Notes: generated by a model not told the origin, from the letters alone. Shown: positions 1 through 9,085, counted from the first letter of the stretch. The stretch: 37,367 nucleotides of DNA from Vulcanimicrobiota bacterium (GCA_027315505.1 DAHUXY010000089.1:1-37367); one strand, 5' to 3'. Numbers and translations: made by a program.

Positions 1-416
1 AGCATCAGCGGGGTGGCGATATTGTAAGGAAGGTTGCCCGCGACGATCCATGGAGCATCGCCGCCGTAGGCCGCGTAGTCGAAGGTGAGTGCGTCGGCTT
101 CGACGATGCGAGCCTTCTCTAATTCGCTGCGCGCTCGTAACAGCGCGATGAGTTCGGGATCGATCTCGAGTGCCGTGACGTCGGCGCCTTCGTCCAGGAG
201 TGCGAGCGTCAGCGCGCCGGTGCCCGCGCCGATCTCCAGCGCGCGAACGGGGGCCGGCGCGCCGTCGAGCGCCACGCGCGCGATGCGGCGCGCGGAGCCG
301 CGATCCATCAGGAAGTTTTGCCCGTATCGTTTTTTCGGGCGGAGCCCCCATGCTGCAAGCAGCGCTTTGGGATGCGCGAGCGCATCGGCTGCTTGCAGGG
401 AGTCGTCGTCGGCCAT
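1..416 (-). CDS. ksgA: 16S rRNA (adenine1518-N6/adenine1519-N6)-dimethyltransferase, N-terminal part (runs off window start)
   Basis: Minus-strand translation MADDDSLQAADALAHPKALLAAWGLRPKKRYGQNFLMDRGSARRIARVALDG...LEIGAGTGALTLALLDEGADVTALEIDPELIALLR...NLPYNIATPLM; QNFL, GxGxGxLT and NLPYNI(A/S)TP motifs of KsgA. Confidence 0.93.
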   Translation of the reverse strand, partial: MADDDSLQAADALAHPKALLAAWGLRPKKRYGQNFLMDRGSARRIARVALDGAPAPVRALEIGAGTGALTLALLDEGADVTALEIDPELIALLRARSELEKARIVEADALTFDYAAYGGDAPWIVAGNLPYNIATPLM

Positions 417-425
417 GCGGCCTGG

Positions 426-1472
426 TTACTTGAGGCGGTAGACCGTTACCTCGCGACGACCGAATTCGATCGCGTCGCGTAACGAGTTGAAGCCGAGGTC
501 GATGCGGTTACCGCGGATCGCTCCGCCGGTATCGCCCGCAAGCGCGAAACCATATCCGGGGATATAGAGCCGCGTACCGAGCGGGATCACGCGCGGATCG
601 ACGGCGACGATGCCGTGCCCGGCGGGGCGGCCGATGGCGGTGATGCCGCTGCAACCGCTGCATCCGGCGGTGTATGCCGTCGCGACCATGTCCATCGCGC
701 TCGCCGCGATGTATGCGGTGCGTTCGATGCCGCGGCGTGCGAAGCGCGCGAACGCGGCGTATTCGCCGACGCCCTCGGCGACGATGCGAGGCTTGGGATT
801 ACGAACGACGCGCGATGCGACGACCGTGTGTCGTACCGGGCCGTTGTCGCTTTGCGTGAATTGCACCACGACCGCTCGTTCGCCGGTGCGACCTTTTGAG
901 ACGACGCGGGACGAGCCCGGCTGCATCGAAAAATCGAGGCGGTGAACGGTTTTTTCGGCGATGGTGCGCCGCTCGTTACGTTGCCAGGTGAGAACGCGTA
1001 CGATGCGTACGACGCCGTTTGCCGGAACGCGAGCTGCGAGCGAGGGTTGAACGCGATCGTGCGCGCCCAGAACGATGCCCTGCTCTTCCAATAATGCGCC
1101 GACGTCGGTTGCCGCGCTGTCGACGCGACGATGCAGATGCATGCCGGCAATGGTGACCGGTACGGCCGCCTGGTACGTGACGTACAAGTGGTCGGAGAGT
1201 GGGACCTGTTTGCGCGGTGCCAGATAATCGTGCGCGCGGACGGTGATTCCGCGTTCGCGCAGGAAGCTACCGACCGTAGCAGCGCGAGTGGCTTGCTGGG
1301 TCACGGTTCCGTTCGAATCGAACGTAATGACGTGCTCCATGGTCCGTTGCACCACCCCATTCGCGGCGAGTGCCGACGTCGGGTAGGTGAGAAAGCCGGC
1401 ACAGACCAAGCCGGCGGTGAGAACGCTGACGGAGAGCACATGGCTCAGCCGCAGGGGGCCGCGTCCTATCAT
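426..1472 (-). CDS. YabE-like cell-wall protein (DUF348 repeats, G5 domain, C-terminal 3D domain)
   Basis: N-terminal signal/TM; two VTFDSNGTVTQQATRAATVGSFLRERGI-type DUF348 units; C-terminal MVATAYTAGCSGCSG...VDPRVIPLGTRLYIPGYG...AGDTGGAIRGNRIDLGF is the 3D domain. Adjacent to ksgA as in Firmicutes yabE-ksgA. Confidence 0.9.
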   Translation of the reverse strand: MIGRGPLRLSHVLSVSVLTAGLVCAGFLTYPTSALAANGVVQRTMEHVITFDSNGTVTQQATRAATVGSFLRERGITVRAHDYLAPRKQVPLSDHLYVTYQAAVPVTIAGMHLHRRVDSAATDVGALLEEQGIVLGAHDRVQPSLAARVPANGVVRIVRVLTWQRNERRTIAEKTVHRLDFSMQPGSSRVVSKGRTGERAVVVQFTQSDNGPVRHTVVASRVVRNPKPRIVAEGVGEYAAFARFARRGIERTAYIAASAMDMVATAYTAGCSGCSGITAIGRPAGHGIVAVDPRVIPLGTRLYIPGYGFALAGDTGGAIRGNRIDLGFNSLRDAIEFGRREVTVYRLK

Positions 1473-1793
1473 CCCTCGTTCCTTTCCTGTCCCAACCCAA
1501 CGCCAAGGGCTACCGCAACACCACGCAACGGGTAGACGATGAACGAGCGGGTCGATCAGTACGTGTGGGAGAGCCGGCGATGCCTTCTCTCGCTAAGGGC
1601 GACGGATCCAGTGGGAAACGCCTAGTTGAGTTGTACGATCGCTATTCGGGAGAACAAGACCCCGAGGGGAGTTGCCTGCCGAGCTATTGTGCGAGCCGGT
1701 CATGATGCCAAGAACGGCAGCGGCTCGCGATCCCACAGGGTGGGGATCTGAACTAACTCCGGCACTATACCACAGCGGGCTGGCGAGGAGAAT

Positions 1794-3029
1794 ATGCCAG
1801 AAGTCGCTTGCCTGGAGGACGAACCTCTTCCAACCGTGGAGGCGGGTGCCTGCGCGGCGCCAAAAGCGGGCCCGGTGGAGCATCTGCGCATCGGTTTCTT
1901 TACCGAAGTCTACCGCCCGGTGGTCAACGGCGTCGTTGCATCGGTCGATGGCCTGGCCGCCGGCTTGCGCGAACGCGGCAACGAAGTGTACTGCTTCGCG
2001 CCGCGAATGCCGGGCGCCGAGCGGAGCGACGGCGCGGTGTTTCGCATGCCGTCGCTCCCGTTGCCGTCGCGCACGCCGTACCGGCTTACCCTGCCGCTGG
2101 TGAGCCGCCGCAACGTCAATACGGTGATCAAGCGTCTCTCGCTCGTACACGTGCACTCGCCGTTCATCACCGGTTGGATGGGCCTGCGTTACGCGCGCCG
2201 GTACGGAATGCCGGTGGTGTACACGTATCACACGCAGCTCGAAGCGTACGCGCATTACGTTCCGTTCGAAGCGAACGCCACGCGCTATGCCGCGTCGCAA
2301 TTGACGCGGACGTTCGGCAATTTAGTCGACGCGGTAATCGTTCCGACCGCCGCGATGAGCGATCACCTGCGCGAACTCGGAGTGTTGACGCGCATCGACG
2401 TCGTGCCCAGCGGTATCGATATCGAATTCTACGGCGCGGGGCGCCGTAGCGAAGAATTGCGCGCGCGCCTGGGCGCGCGCCGGGGCGAACGGCTGGTGCT
2501 CTTCGTTTCGCGTCTTGCGATCGAGAAGAATCTCGACGTGGCTTTGCGCGCGATGGCTCGCGCGAACGACCCGGGGCTCAAGCTCGCGATCGCCGGGGAT
2601 GGGCCGGCCCGCGGCGATTTAGAAGAACTCACGCGGGCGCTGGGCCTCTCGCAACGCGTGGCGTTTTTAGGTGAGGTCGCGCGCGAGCAGTTACCGGATC
2701 TCTATGCGAGCGCGGATGCGTTCGTCTTCCCGAGCACGAGCGAAACGCAGGGGCTCGTGCAAGCCGAGGCGCTAGCCGCGGGCAGCCTGGTGATCGCGGC
2801 CGACACGCCGCAGAATCGCGACGTTTTGGGGGGCGTTGGAGTCCTATGCGAGGTCAACGCGGCGGCGTTCGCTACGGCCTTTCGCGCGATCCCGCTCGAG
2901 CCGGACCCCGCGACGGCCGAGCGCAGCCGGGGAGCCGCCGGCCGTTTCGCAATCGCCGACCAAGTGGATCGGACCCTGGCGATCTATTGGAGCCTCGTCG
3001 AGGGCGGGCGCATCTCCGACTCGGCTTGA
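1794..3029 (+). CDS. GT4-family glycosyltransferase
   Basis: RIGFFTEVYRPVVNGVVASVDGLAAGLRERGNEVYCFAP...SGIDIEFY...LFVSRLAIEKNLD...AIAGDGPARGDLE...FVFPSTSETQGLVQAEALAAG; RBS GAGGAG before ATG. Confidence 0.92.
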   Translation: MPEVACLEDEPLPTVEAGACAAPKAGPVEHLRIGFFTEVYRPVVNGVVASVDGLAAGLRERGNEVYCFAPRMPGAERSDGAVFRMPSLPLPSRTPYRLTLPLVSRRNVNTVIKRLSLVHVHSPFITGWMGLRYARRYGMPVVYTYHTQLEAYAHYVPFEANATRYAASQLTRTFGNLVDAVIVPTAAMSDHLRELGVLTRIDVVPSGIDIEFYGAGRRSEELRARLGARRGERLVLFVSRLAIEKNLDVALRAMARANDPGLKLAIAGDGPARGDLEELTRALGLSQRVAFLGEVAREQLPDLYASADAFVFPSTSETQGLVQAEALAAGSLVIAADTPQNRDVLGGVGVLCEVNAAAFATAFRAIPLEPDPATAERSRGAAGRFAIADQVDRTLAIYWSLVEGGRISDSA

Positions 3030-3054
3030 CATACGAACGTATGTTCGATACTCT
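3026..3054 (+). promoter_or_regulatory. Sigma70-like promoter TTGACA-17-TACTCT with an embedded LexA-type SOS box CGAACGTATGTTCG (3034-3047)
   Basis: TTGACA 3026-3031; TACTCT 3049-3054, 17-nt spacer; the spacer contains CGAAC-GTAT-GTTCG, matching the Gram-positive LexA consensus CGAACRNRYGTTYG. Confidence 0.75.
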
Positions 3055-3075
3055 TGTGGGTACGAGGGTATAGAC

Positions 3076-3498
3076 ATGCGAGCACATCACGAGCCACCAA
3101 TCGAAGCCTCCATCGCCTACGCTGCCGACGGGCGCGGCGAAGGCGTGGCCTATGCCCGGCTACGCTCCGATTCCGGAAGCCGGCTGATGCGCATCCCCTT
3201 TCGCGCCCAACGCTTTGCCGGGTTGGCATCCAGAGAGATCTCGTATGCCGCATTGAGTGCCGTGGCGGCAGCGCTCCTGGAGCGAGGCTTCAGCCGTACG
3301 CGTTTCGCCCTTGCCGACGAGGCGCTGGTGCGCGATATCAACGAACGGCGCGACGTCCCTCCCCCGCTGGTACTCCCATACGTTCGATTGGGCTGTTCGC
3401 TCAATCGGTTCGAAGAGTACGCGGTGATGTTAGCCGGAGAGGACGATGACTTAGCGCATCGAGCAAGGTCCGAGGTCGCGCTTCACGTCGCTGCTTAG
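3076..3498 (+). CDS. Small protein of unknown function, weak RNase H-like fold resemblance, predicted LexA-controlled
   Basis: ATG 15-20 nt after the predicted TSS; MRAHHEPPIEASIAYAADGRGEGVAYARLRSD...ISYAALSAVAAALLERGFSRTRFALADEALVRDINERRDVPPPLVLPYVRLGCSLNRFEEYAVMLAGEDDDLAHRARSEVALHVAA. The track ORF starts earlier (2836) but the promoter and start favour 3076. Confidence 0.7.
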   Translation: MRAHHEPPIEASIAYAADGRGEGVAYARLRSDSGSRLMRIPFRAQRFAGLASREISYAALSAVAAALLERGFSRTRFALADEALVRDINERRDVPPPLVLPYVRLGCSLNRFEEYAVMLAGEDDDLAHRARSEVALHVAA

Positions 3499-3519
3499 CG
3501 CCGGCTTGGCCTCAATGCC

Positions 3520-3548
3520 TTGAATCCCCGGCTACCCCATGTTATAGT
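3520..3548 (+). promoter_or_regulatory. Predicted rho promoter TTGAAT-17-TATAGT
   Basis: TTGAAT 3520-3525, TATAGT 3543-3548, 17-nt spacer; about 250 nt upstream of the first ATG of rho. Confidence 0.6.
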
Positions 3549-3803
3549 GGGCTCGTCACTCCCCACGTTCACGTTACCGACGCGCGCAGCAGCCTCGCTT
3601 GCGAAGCGTTTGCCGTTAGACGTGCGCGACTCTTCAAGAGAGATACTCCTCTGCAACTCGAACATCGTCCCAACGAAAACGGCCGCCCTCCTCAGGGAGG
3701 CCCGGGTGGTCGTCGTCGCCGCTCGCGACGCCGGCACGGTAGCCAGCCTTTCGGCAACAATCCACCGCATCAGGAGTTTCGTGAGCCCGACGCCGGGCCG
3801 CCG

Positions 3804-5096
3804 ATGATCACCGCCGCTCAACTCGGCGAGAAAACGAAAGTCGAGCTGAACGAACTCTCCAAGCAATTCGATATCCCAACCCCGGTAAAACTCAAAAAAG
3901 ACGAGTTGATCGCGGCAATTCTTGAGACCCAGAGCTCGCGCTCGGGCCTTGAAATGGCCAGCGGCATCCTCGATATCTTGCCCGAGGGTTACGGCTTCCT
4001 CCGACGCGGCGGCTACATCATCGGCCCGGACGATATCTACGTGAGCCAAACGCAAATCCGCCGTTTTGAACTGCGGCGAGGCGACCACGTCGAAGGCCAA
4101 GTGCGGCGGCCGAAGGAGAGCGAAAAGTACTACGGTCTCATTCGCGTCGATAAGATCAACGAACTCGATCCCGAGGCGATCAAGGGCCGCAGCCTCTTCG
4201 AAAAAGGCACGCCGATCTATCCCAACGAGCGCTTTAGGCTCGAAGTGCGATCGACGCAGCTCTCGACCCGCGTCATCGATCTCTTCTGCCCGATCGGCTT
4301 GGGACAGCGCGCGCTGATCGTCTCGCCGCCGAAAGCCGGCAAGACCACGCTCCTCAAAAACATCGCCAACGCGATCTCGATCAATCATCCGCAAGCGCAC
4401 ATCATCGCCTTGCTCGTGGACGAACGCCCCGAAGAAGTCACCGACATGCAGCGCACGATCGACGGCGAGGTCGTCGCCTCGACGTTCGACGAGCATCCCG
4501 AGAACCACACCGCGGTGGCCGAACTGACGATGGACCGCGCCAAGCGGCTCGTGGAGCTCGGCAAAGACGTGGTGATTTTGCTCGACTCGATCACGCGTTT
4601 GGCCCGCGCGTACAACCAAGTGGTGCCGAACTCCGGCCGTACGCTATCGGGCGGCTTGGACACCGCATCGCTGCATAAACCGAAACGGTTCTTCGGAGCC
4701 GCGCGAAAGATCGAAGAAGGCGGGTCGCTCACGATCATTGCGACCGCACTCATCGAGACCGGTTCGAAGATGGACGACATCATCTTCGAAGAGTTCAAAG
4801 GTACCGGTAACATGGAACTCAACCTCACGCGCAAACTCGCCGAGTCGCGCGTGTTCCCGGCCGTCGATATCAAGCGCTCGGGCACGCGACACGAAGAATT
4901 GCTCCTCTCGACCGACGAGATGCGCAAGATCTGGATGCTGCGCCGCGCGACGGCGGTACTCAACACCGGCGATATCACCGAGATCATCCTCGACAAGATG
5001 GCGCAGACGCGCACGAACGAAGAGTTCTTGCAGTCCGTTACCAAAGAGGCGCTCTCGATGTCGCGCGGCTACGAAGACGGCGGCAATAGCCGCTAG
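3804..5096 (+). CDS. rho: Transcription termination factor Rho (N-terminus may extend upstream)
   Basis: SAP-like N domain, cold-shock-like RNA-binding domain (GILDILPEGYGFLRRGGYIIGPDDIYVS), Walker A SPPKAGKTTLL, VDERPEEVTDM, LLDSITRLARAYN, GGLDTASLHKPKRFFGAAR. Confidence 0.97.
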   Translation: MITAAQLGEKTKVELNELSKQFDIPTPVKLKKDELIAAILETQSSRSGLEMASGILDILPEGYGFLRRGGYIIGPDDIYVSQTQIRRFELRRGDHVEGQVRRPKESEKYYGLIRVDKINELDPEAIKGRSLFEKGTPIYPNERFRLEVRSTQLSTRVIDLFCPIGLGQRALIVSPPKAGKTTLLKNIANAISINHPQAHIIALLVDERPEEVTDMQRTIDGEVVASTFDEHPENHTAVAELTMDRAKRLVELGKDVVILLDSITRLARAYNQVVPNSGRTLSGGLDTASLHKPKRFFGAARKIEEGGSLTIIATALIETGSKMDDIIFEEFKGTGNMELNLTRKLAESRVFPAVDIKRSGTRHEELLLSTDEMRKIWMLRRATAVLNTGDITEIILDKMAQTRTNEEFLQSVTKEALSMSRGYEDGGNSR

Positions 5097-5126
5097 CCTT
5101 CGTCCGGCGACGAACTCGCAGCGAAT

Positions 5127-5155
5127 CGAAGGCCGCGCACCACGCGCGGCCTTCG
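5127..5155 (+). terminator. Hairpin downstream of rho, possible terminator without a U tract
   Basis: CGAAGGCCGCGC-ACCAC-GCGCGGCCTTCG, perfect 12-bp stem between rho and the pseudouridine synthase gene. Confidence 0.45.
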
Positions 5156-5193
5156 TCTTCGCAGGCCTCAAGGCACGCATAGGGTAGAACACG

Positions 5194-5955
5194 ATGACCA
5201 TGGACAAACCCGCCGACGGTATTCGGCTCAATAAATATTTGGCGCAAGCGGGCGTGGCTTCGCGGCGTTATGCCGATGTGTTGATCGCTCGCGGCAAAGT
5301 GCGCGTCAACGGCAAGACGGTCCGGGAGATGGGGACGATCGTCTCGCTCTCCGATCGGGTCGACGTGAGCGGCACGCCGGTGAGCGTGCGGGACGAACCG
5401 ACCTACCTCGTATTGCACAAGCCGATCGGCGTGATGACGACGATGCGCGACCCGCAAGGGCGGCGCACCATCGTCGACCTTCTGCCCAAGAATATCCCGC
5501 GCGTCGTCCCGGTCGGCCGCCTCGATTTCGATACCGCAGGCGTGCTGCTGATGACCAACGACGGAGACCTCGCCAATCGCCTCCTCCACCCGAAGTACGG
5601 CGTGGACAAGACCTATCGCGCCGGAATCTCGGGGCGTCTCTCCCCCGAGGACATCAAACGTCTGGGCGAGGGCATCGACGCCGATTCGTTCCAGGCGGCC
5701 GGTGCCAAGGTGCGGGTCGTTTCGGTCCGGGCGGGCTACAGCGTGGTGGACATTACCGTACACGAGGGCCGCAATCGCCAGGTTCGCAAAATGTTCGAGG
5801 CCCTCGGCCACCCGGTGCAAACCCTCGTGCGCTTGCGCTTCGGGCCGATCTCGCTCGGCGACTTGGGGCTGGGGCTCGTCCGCGGGCTGACCGAGCGAGA
5901 ACTGACGGCCCTGCAGCGCATCGCCGAGCAGCCCGAAGAACGTCGCACCCCGTAA
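5194..5955 (+). CDS. rluB: RluB/RsuA-family pseudouridine synthase with N-terminal S4 domain
   Basis: IRLNKYLAQAGVASRRYADVLIARGKVRVNG (S4), VLHKPIGVMTT, PVGRLDFDTAGVLLMTNDGDLANRLLHP (catalytic GRLD), EGRNRQVRKMFEALGHPV. Confidence 0.94.
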   Translation: MTMDKPADGIRLNKYLAQAGVASRRYADVLIARGKVRVNGKTVREMGTIVSLSDRVDVSGTPVSVRDEPTYLVLHKPIGVMTTMRDPQGRRTIVDLLPKNIPRVVPVGRLDFDTAGVLLMTNDGDLANRLLHPKYGVDKTYRAGISGRLSPEDIKRLGEGIDADSFQAAGAKVRVVSVRAGYSVVDITVHEGRNRQVRKMFEALGHPVQTLVRLRFGPISLGDLGLGLVRGLTERELTALQRIAEQPEERRTP

Positions 5956-5983
5956 CCGGCACTCGTGATAGAATCGCGCAGTC

Positions 5984-6868
5984 GTGGATCGATCGATCGA
6001 TAGGAACCCCGAGCTGAAGCTCGCCGGCCGGGAAGCCCGTACCGAGCGCACCGTCGTGCGCTTGCGGAACGGGGCCGAATTTGGCGCGGAGACGCTCGCC
6101 GTGTGTGCGGGTCCGTGCTCGGTTGAGTCGGCCGGACAGATCGATCTCACCGCCTCGGGCGTGGCGCGGGCGGGCGCGAACGTTTTGCGAGGCGGCGCCT
6201 TCAAACCGCGTACGTCACCCTATGCGTTCCAAGGGCTCGGCCCCGCGGCGCTGGAGCTGCTGCGGGCTGCCGCCGACCGGGACGGGTTGGCGGTGGTTAC
6301 GGAAGTTCTGGATCCGCGCGACGTGCCGATCGTGGCACGGTATGCGGACATGTTGCAGATCGGCGCCCGAAACATGCAGAATTTTGCGCTGCTGCGCGAG
6401 GCCGGCGAATCCGGGGTGCCGATCCTGCTCAAACGCGGGCCCAGCGCGACGATTGCCGAATGGCTGATGGCGGCCGAATACATTCTGCTCGCCGGGAACG
6501 ACCAGGTCGTGCTCTGCGAACGCGGGGTCCGCTCGTTCGATCCGGCCACTCGCAACCTCCTCGATCTTTCGGCGATCCCCTTGCTGGCCGGGTTGACCCA
6601 TCTGCCCGTGATCGTGGATCCGTCACACGGCACCGGCCTCGCGCGCTTGGTACAACCGATGGCCTCCGCGGGCGTGGCGGCGGGCGCTGACGGGCTCTTG
6701 GTGGAAGTTCATCCCGACCCGGCCGCGGCCGTCTCGGATGGGCCGCAATCGCTTTCGATCGAAGCCTTTGGCTCGTTGATGGAGCGCCTCGGGACCGTGG
6801 CGGCGGCAGTAGGCCGGCGCTTGCCGGCGGCTCGGATTATTGCTCGATCGGCGCCGGCGCCGCAATAA
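5984..6868 (+). CDS. aroF: 3-deoxy-7-phosphoheptulonate synthase (DAHP synthase, AroA-beta/KDOPS-like type)
   Basis: AGPCSVESAGQ, GAFKPRTSPYAFQGLG, VTEVLDPRDV, LQIGARNMQNFALL, LLKRG, LPVIVDPSHGTG, DGLLVEVHPDPAAAVSDGPQSL. GTG start at 5984; upstream TAGAAT suggests a near-leaderless transcript. Confidence 0.94.
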   Translation: MDRSIDRNPELKLAGREARTERTVVRLRNGAEFGAETLAVCAGPCSVESAGQIDLTASGVARAGANVLRGGAFKPRTSPYAFQGLGPAALELLRAAADRDGLAVVTEVLDPRDVPIVARYADMLQIGARNMQNFALLREAGESGVPILLKRGPSATIAEWLMAAEYILLAGNDQVVLCERGVRSFDPATRNLLDLSAIPLLAGLTHLPVIVDPSHGTGLARLVQPMASAGVAAGADGLLVEVHPDPAAAVSDGPQSLSIEAFGSLMERLGTVAAAVGRRLPAARIIARSAPAPQ

Positions 6869-6920
6869 CCGGGGTTCCTTTTTCGTTGATCCGATAACAT
6901 CACTCTCCCAGAGGTACTTG

Positions 6921-8267
6921 ATGAGACCCACTTCCCGTATCGTCGCTGCCGTTGCCTTCGGGGCAGGATGCGCGCTCGTCGCACTTCCGGCGCTCGCCGA
7001 GGTCTGCCAGCATGACTTCTCGCTCGCGAAAGTCATCAAACAGGGGACGACATCCAAAGACATCGCCGGCTCGGGCACGGTGCAATTGCAGGTGCAAGTC
7101 AATGCCGATGGCTCGCACAAGGTCACCAAGGTAATTCGCTCCTCGAACAGGGGCGACAACGAAGCCGCGATCGACATCGCCAACACGTCAACGTACCGCC
7201 CGGCCCACTGCGGCTCCGCGCCGACGGTCTCGTTCTACGATTTTACGTTGAAGTTTAACGGGAAGTCGGTGCAGGCTGCCGATGCTCTGGGTAACGCCGG
7301 CGTCGAGAACCTGATCCGCAGCGGAAAGTATTCGCAGGCCGAAGCAGCCGCCCGCGCGGCACTCGCGGCCAACCCGAACGACAACGGAGCGCTGGTCTTG
7401 CTGGGCGTTGCCAGCTACTACGGCAACGATCTCCCGGCAGCCGCCGGGGCCTTTGCGAAGGCCAACCCGATTCCCAAGCCGTGGCCTGCGGTTGCGGCGC
7501 AATCGTTGGCTAACCAGGCGGTCAAACTCTCGGAGAGCGATCCCACCACGGCGCTCGCGTACGCGCAGAAAGCCGTCGCGCTCGACCCGGGTACGAACTC
7601 GCAGTTCGCGCTCGGCGTCGCTCAGGTCGGGGAGAAGCAATTTGCCCAAGGCATCGCGACGCTCAAAAGCGTACACGCGCGCCTGTTCGCCGATCCGAAG
7701 ACCAGCAAAAATGTAAAATTCGGCGTCGATAGTCATCTTTTAGCGGCGTATCTCGCGAATAACGATACCACCGGCGCGGCCGCCGTGGCAGCGGAGATGC
7801 AGGCGCTGAATCCATCGAGCACGATGGCGGCCGAACTGATGGGCAGCCATTACCTCACCCTGGGCAATCAGGATCAACAAGCCAAGAACTACGATGAGGC
7901 GATCAAGAACTACGATCTGGCTGCCGCATCGAAAGTACCGCAACTCGTCGCGAACGCATATTCGTCCGCGGTGTTCGCGATCATGAACGAGCAGAAACCC
8001 GATTATAACAAGGCGCTGATCTACGGGCAGAAAGCTCTCGCAGCAGCGCCCAACGATGTCATGACCAACTACGCCGTCGGCGTGGCACAGGCCGCGGTTT
8101 GGGCCACGGGGCATCAAGAATCGGATAAGAAGCAAGCGCTGGTATATCTCACCAAAGCAGACGGCCTAGCGAAAGCCGCCGGTAACACCCAGCTGTCAGC
8201 GCAAATCGAAACGTTCGTCGCTCATAATATCGAAGCCCCGCATACGGGCTCGACGCCGCCGCCGTAG
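6921..8267 (+). CDS. Exported protein with N-terminal TonB_C-like two-Cys domain and C-terminal TPR repeats
   Basis: Signal peptide MRPTSRIVAAVAFGAGCALVALPALAE; EVCQHDF...TVQLQVQVNADGSHKVTKVIRSS...STYRPAHCGSAPTVSFYDFTLKF; then TPR-like blocks (SGKYSQAEAAARAALAANPNDNGALVLLGVASYYGND). Confidence 0.8.
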   Translation: MRPTSRIVAAVAFGAGCALVALPALAEVCQHDFSLAKVIKQGTTSKDIAGSGTVQLQVQVNADGSHKVTKVIRSSNRGDNEAAIDIANTSTYRPAHCGSAPTVSFYDFTLKFNGKSVQAADALGNAGVENLIRSGKYSQAEAAARAALAANPNDNGALVLLGVASYYGNDLPAAAGAFAKANPIPKPWPAVAAQSLANQAVKLSESDPTTALAYAQKAVALDPGTNSQFALGVAQVGEKQFAQGIATLKSVHARLFADPKTSKNVKFGVDSHLLAAYLANNDTTGAAAVAAEMQALNPSSTMAAELMGSHYLTLGNQDQQAKNYDEAIKNYDLAAASKVPQLVANAYSSAVFAIMNEQKPDYNKALIYGQKALAAAPNDVMTNYAVGVAQAAVWATGHQESDKKQALVYLTKADGLAKAAGNTQLSAQIETFVAHNIEAPHTGSTPPP

Positions 8268-8323
8268 GGCGCCGGAGTAACCAGGATAATGCTCCCGGGT
8301 GGGCCAATGGTCCGCCCTCGGAG

Positions 8324-8350
8324 CGGCAGGTCACTGCCGAACTTTTTTCT
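8324..8350 (+). terminator. Intrinsic terminator after the TPR gene
   Basis: CGGCAG-GTCA-CTGCCG followed by AACTTTTTTCT. Confidence 0.75.
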
Positions 8351-8380
8351 TGTCTAGATGCACTCTCTAAACACCCGTAA

Positions 8381-9067
8381 ATGGGAGGGGTCGGAAAACT
8401 CGTGTTTGACGGATTCTTGAGCGTCATGAAGCAGGGCGGTCCCGATATGTGGATCCTGCTCATTCTCTCGATCACTGTAGTCGCCATCGTCATCGAACGC
8501 CTCGTGTTCTTCTCGGCGCAACATGGCGATACCAAAGGCTTGCTGCGCCAGATCGGTTCGAAAATTTCGACCGACGATCTCGCGGGCGCCATCAAAATTT
8601 GCCAATCCAACAAGGGCATGCTTCCTCGCATCCTCGAGTTCGGGTTGCTTCGTGGTGAAAAGAACCGCGCCGATATCACCGACGCGCTTTCGATCGCCCT
8701 CATGGAGCACCTCAACGCACTCGAGCGCAATCTCGGCGTCATCGGTACGATCGCCGTTATCGCCCCGTTCGTGGGCTTGGCCGGTACCGTTCTCGGTATC
8801 ATCCGCGCGTTCCAAGAAATCGCGCTCAAAGGCAACTCGTCGCCGGCCGTCGTTGCCGCCGGCGTTTCGGAAGCATTGATCACCACCTTCGGCGGTCTCG
8901 CCGTCGCGATCGTGGCCGTGATCTTCTTCAACTACTTCAAGTCGCGCATCAAAGGGTACAACCAAGAGATGATCGTCGCGGCAAACCAATTGGCCGAAAT
9001 GTTGCACTTCCACAATACCGGCGCGCCGATTCCGACCGAGCTCTATCAGCCTAAGTCGGCGAAGTAA
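8381..9067 (+). CDS. exbB: ExbB/TolQ/MotA-family proton channel
   Basis: DMWILLILSITVVAIVIERLVFF, GVIGTIAVIAPFVGLAGTVLGIIRAFQEIA, VAAGVSEALITTFGGLAVAIVAVIFFNYF. Confidence 0.94.
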   Translation: MGGVGKLVFDGFLSVMKQGGPDMWILLILSITVVAIVIERLVFFSAQHGDTKGLLRQIGSKISTDDLAGAIKICQSNKGMLPRILEFGLLRGEKNRADITDALSIALMEHLNALERNLGVIGTIAVIAPFVGLAGTVLGIIRAFQEIALKGNSSPAVVAAGVSEALITTFGGLAVAIVAVIFFNYFKSRIKGYNQEMIVAANQLAEMLHFHNTGAPIPTELYQPKSAK

Positions 9068-9085
9068 GAGCGGAAGAGGCATACC

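Noticed and set aside
1473-1793. Possible c-di-AMP (ydaO) riboswitch upstream of the YabE-like gene
   Set aside because: Such riboswitches control related cell-wall genes elsewhere, but no ydaO conserved blocks were recognised on the minus strand here.
5987-6002. Four tandem GATC tetramers at the start of aroF
   Set aside because: Short, encodes DRSID in frame; most likely coding coincidence without evidence of Dam methylation.
5038-6204. 388-aa minus-strand ORF antisense to rluB-like/aroF
   Set aside because: Antisense mirror ORF rich in His/Arg/Asp; no motif, and the sense strand is conserved.
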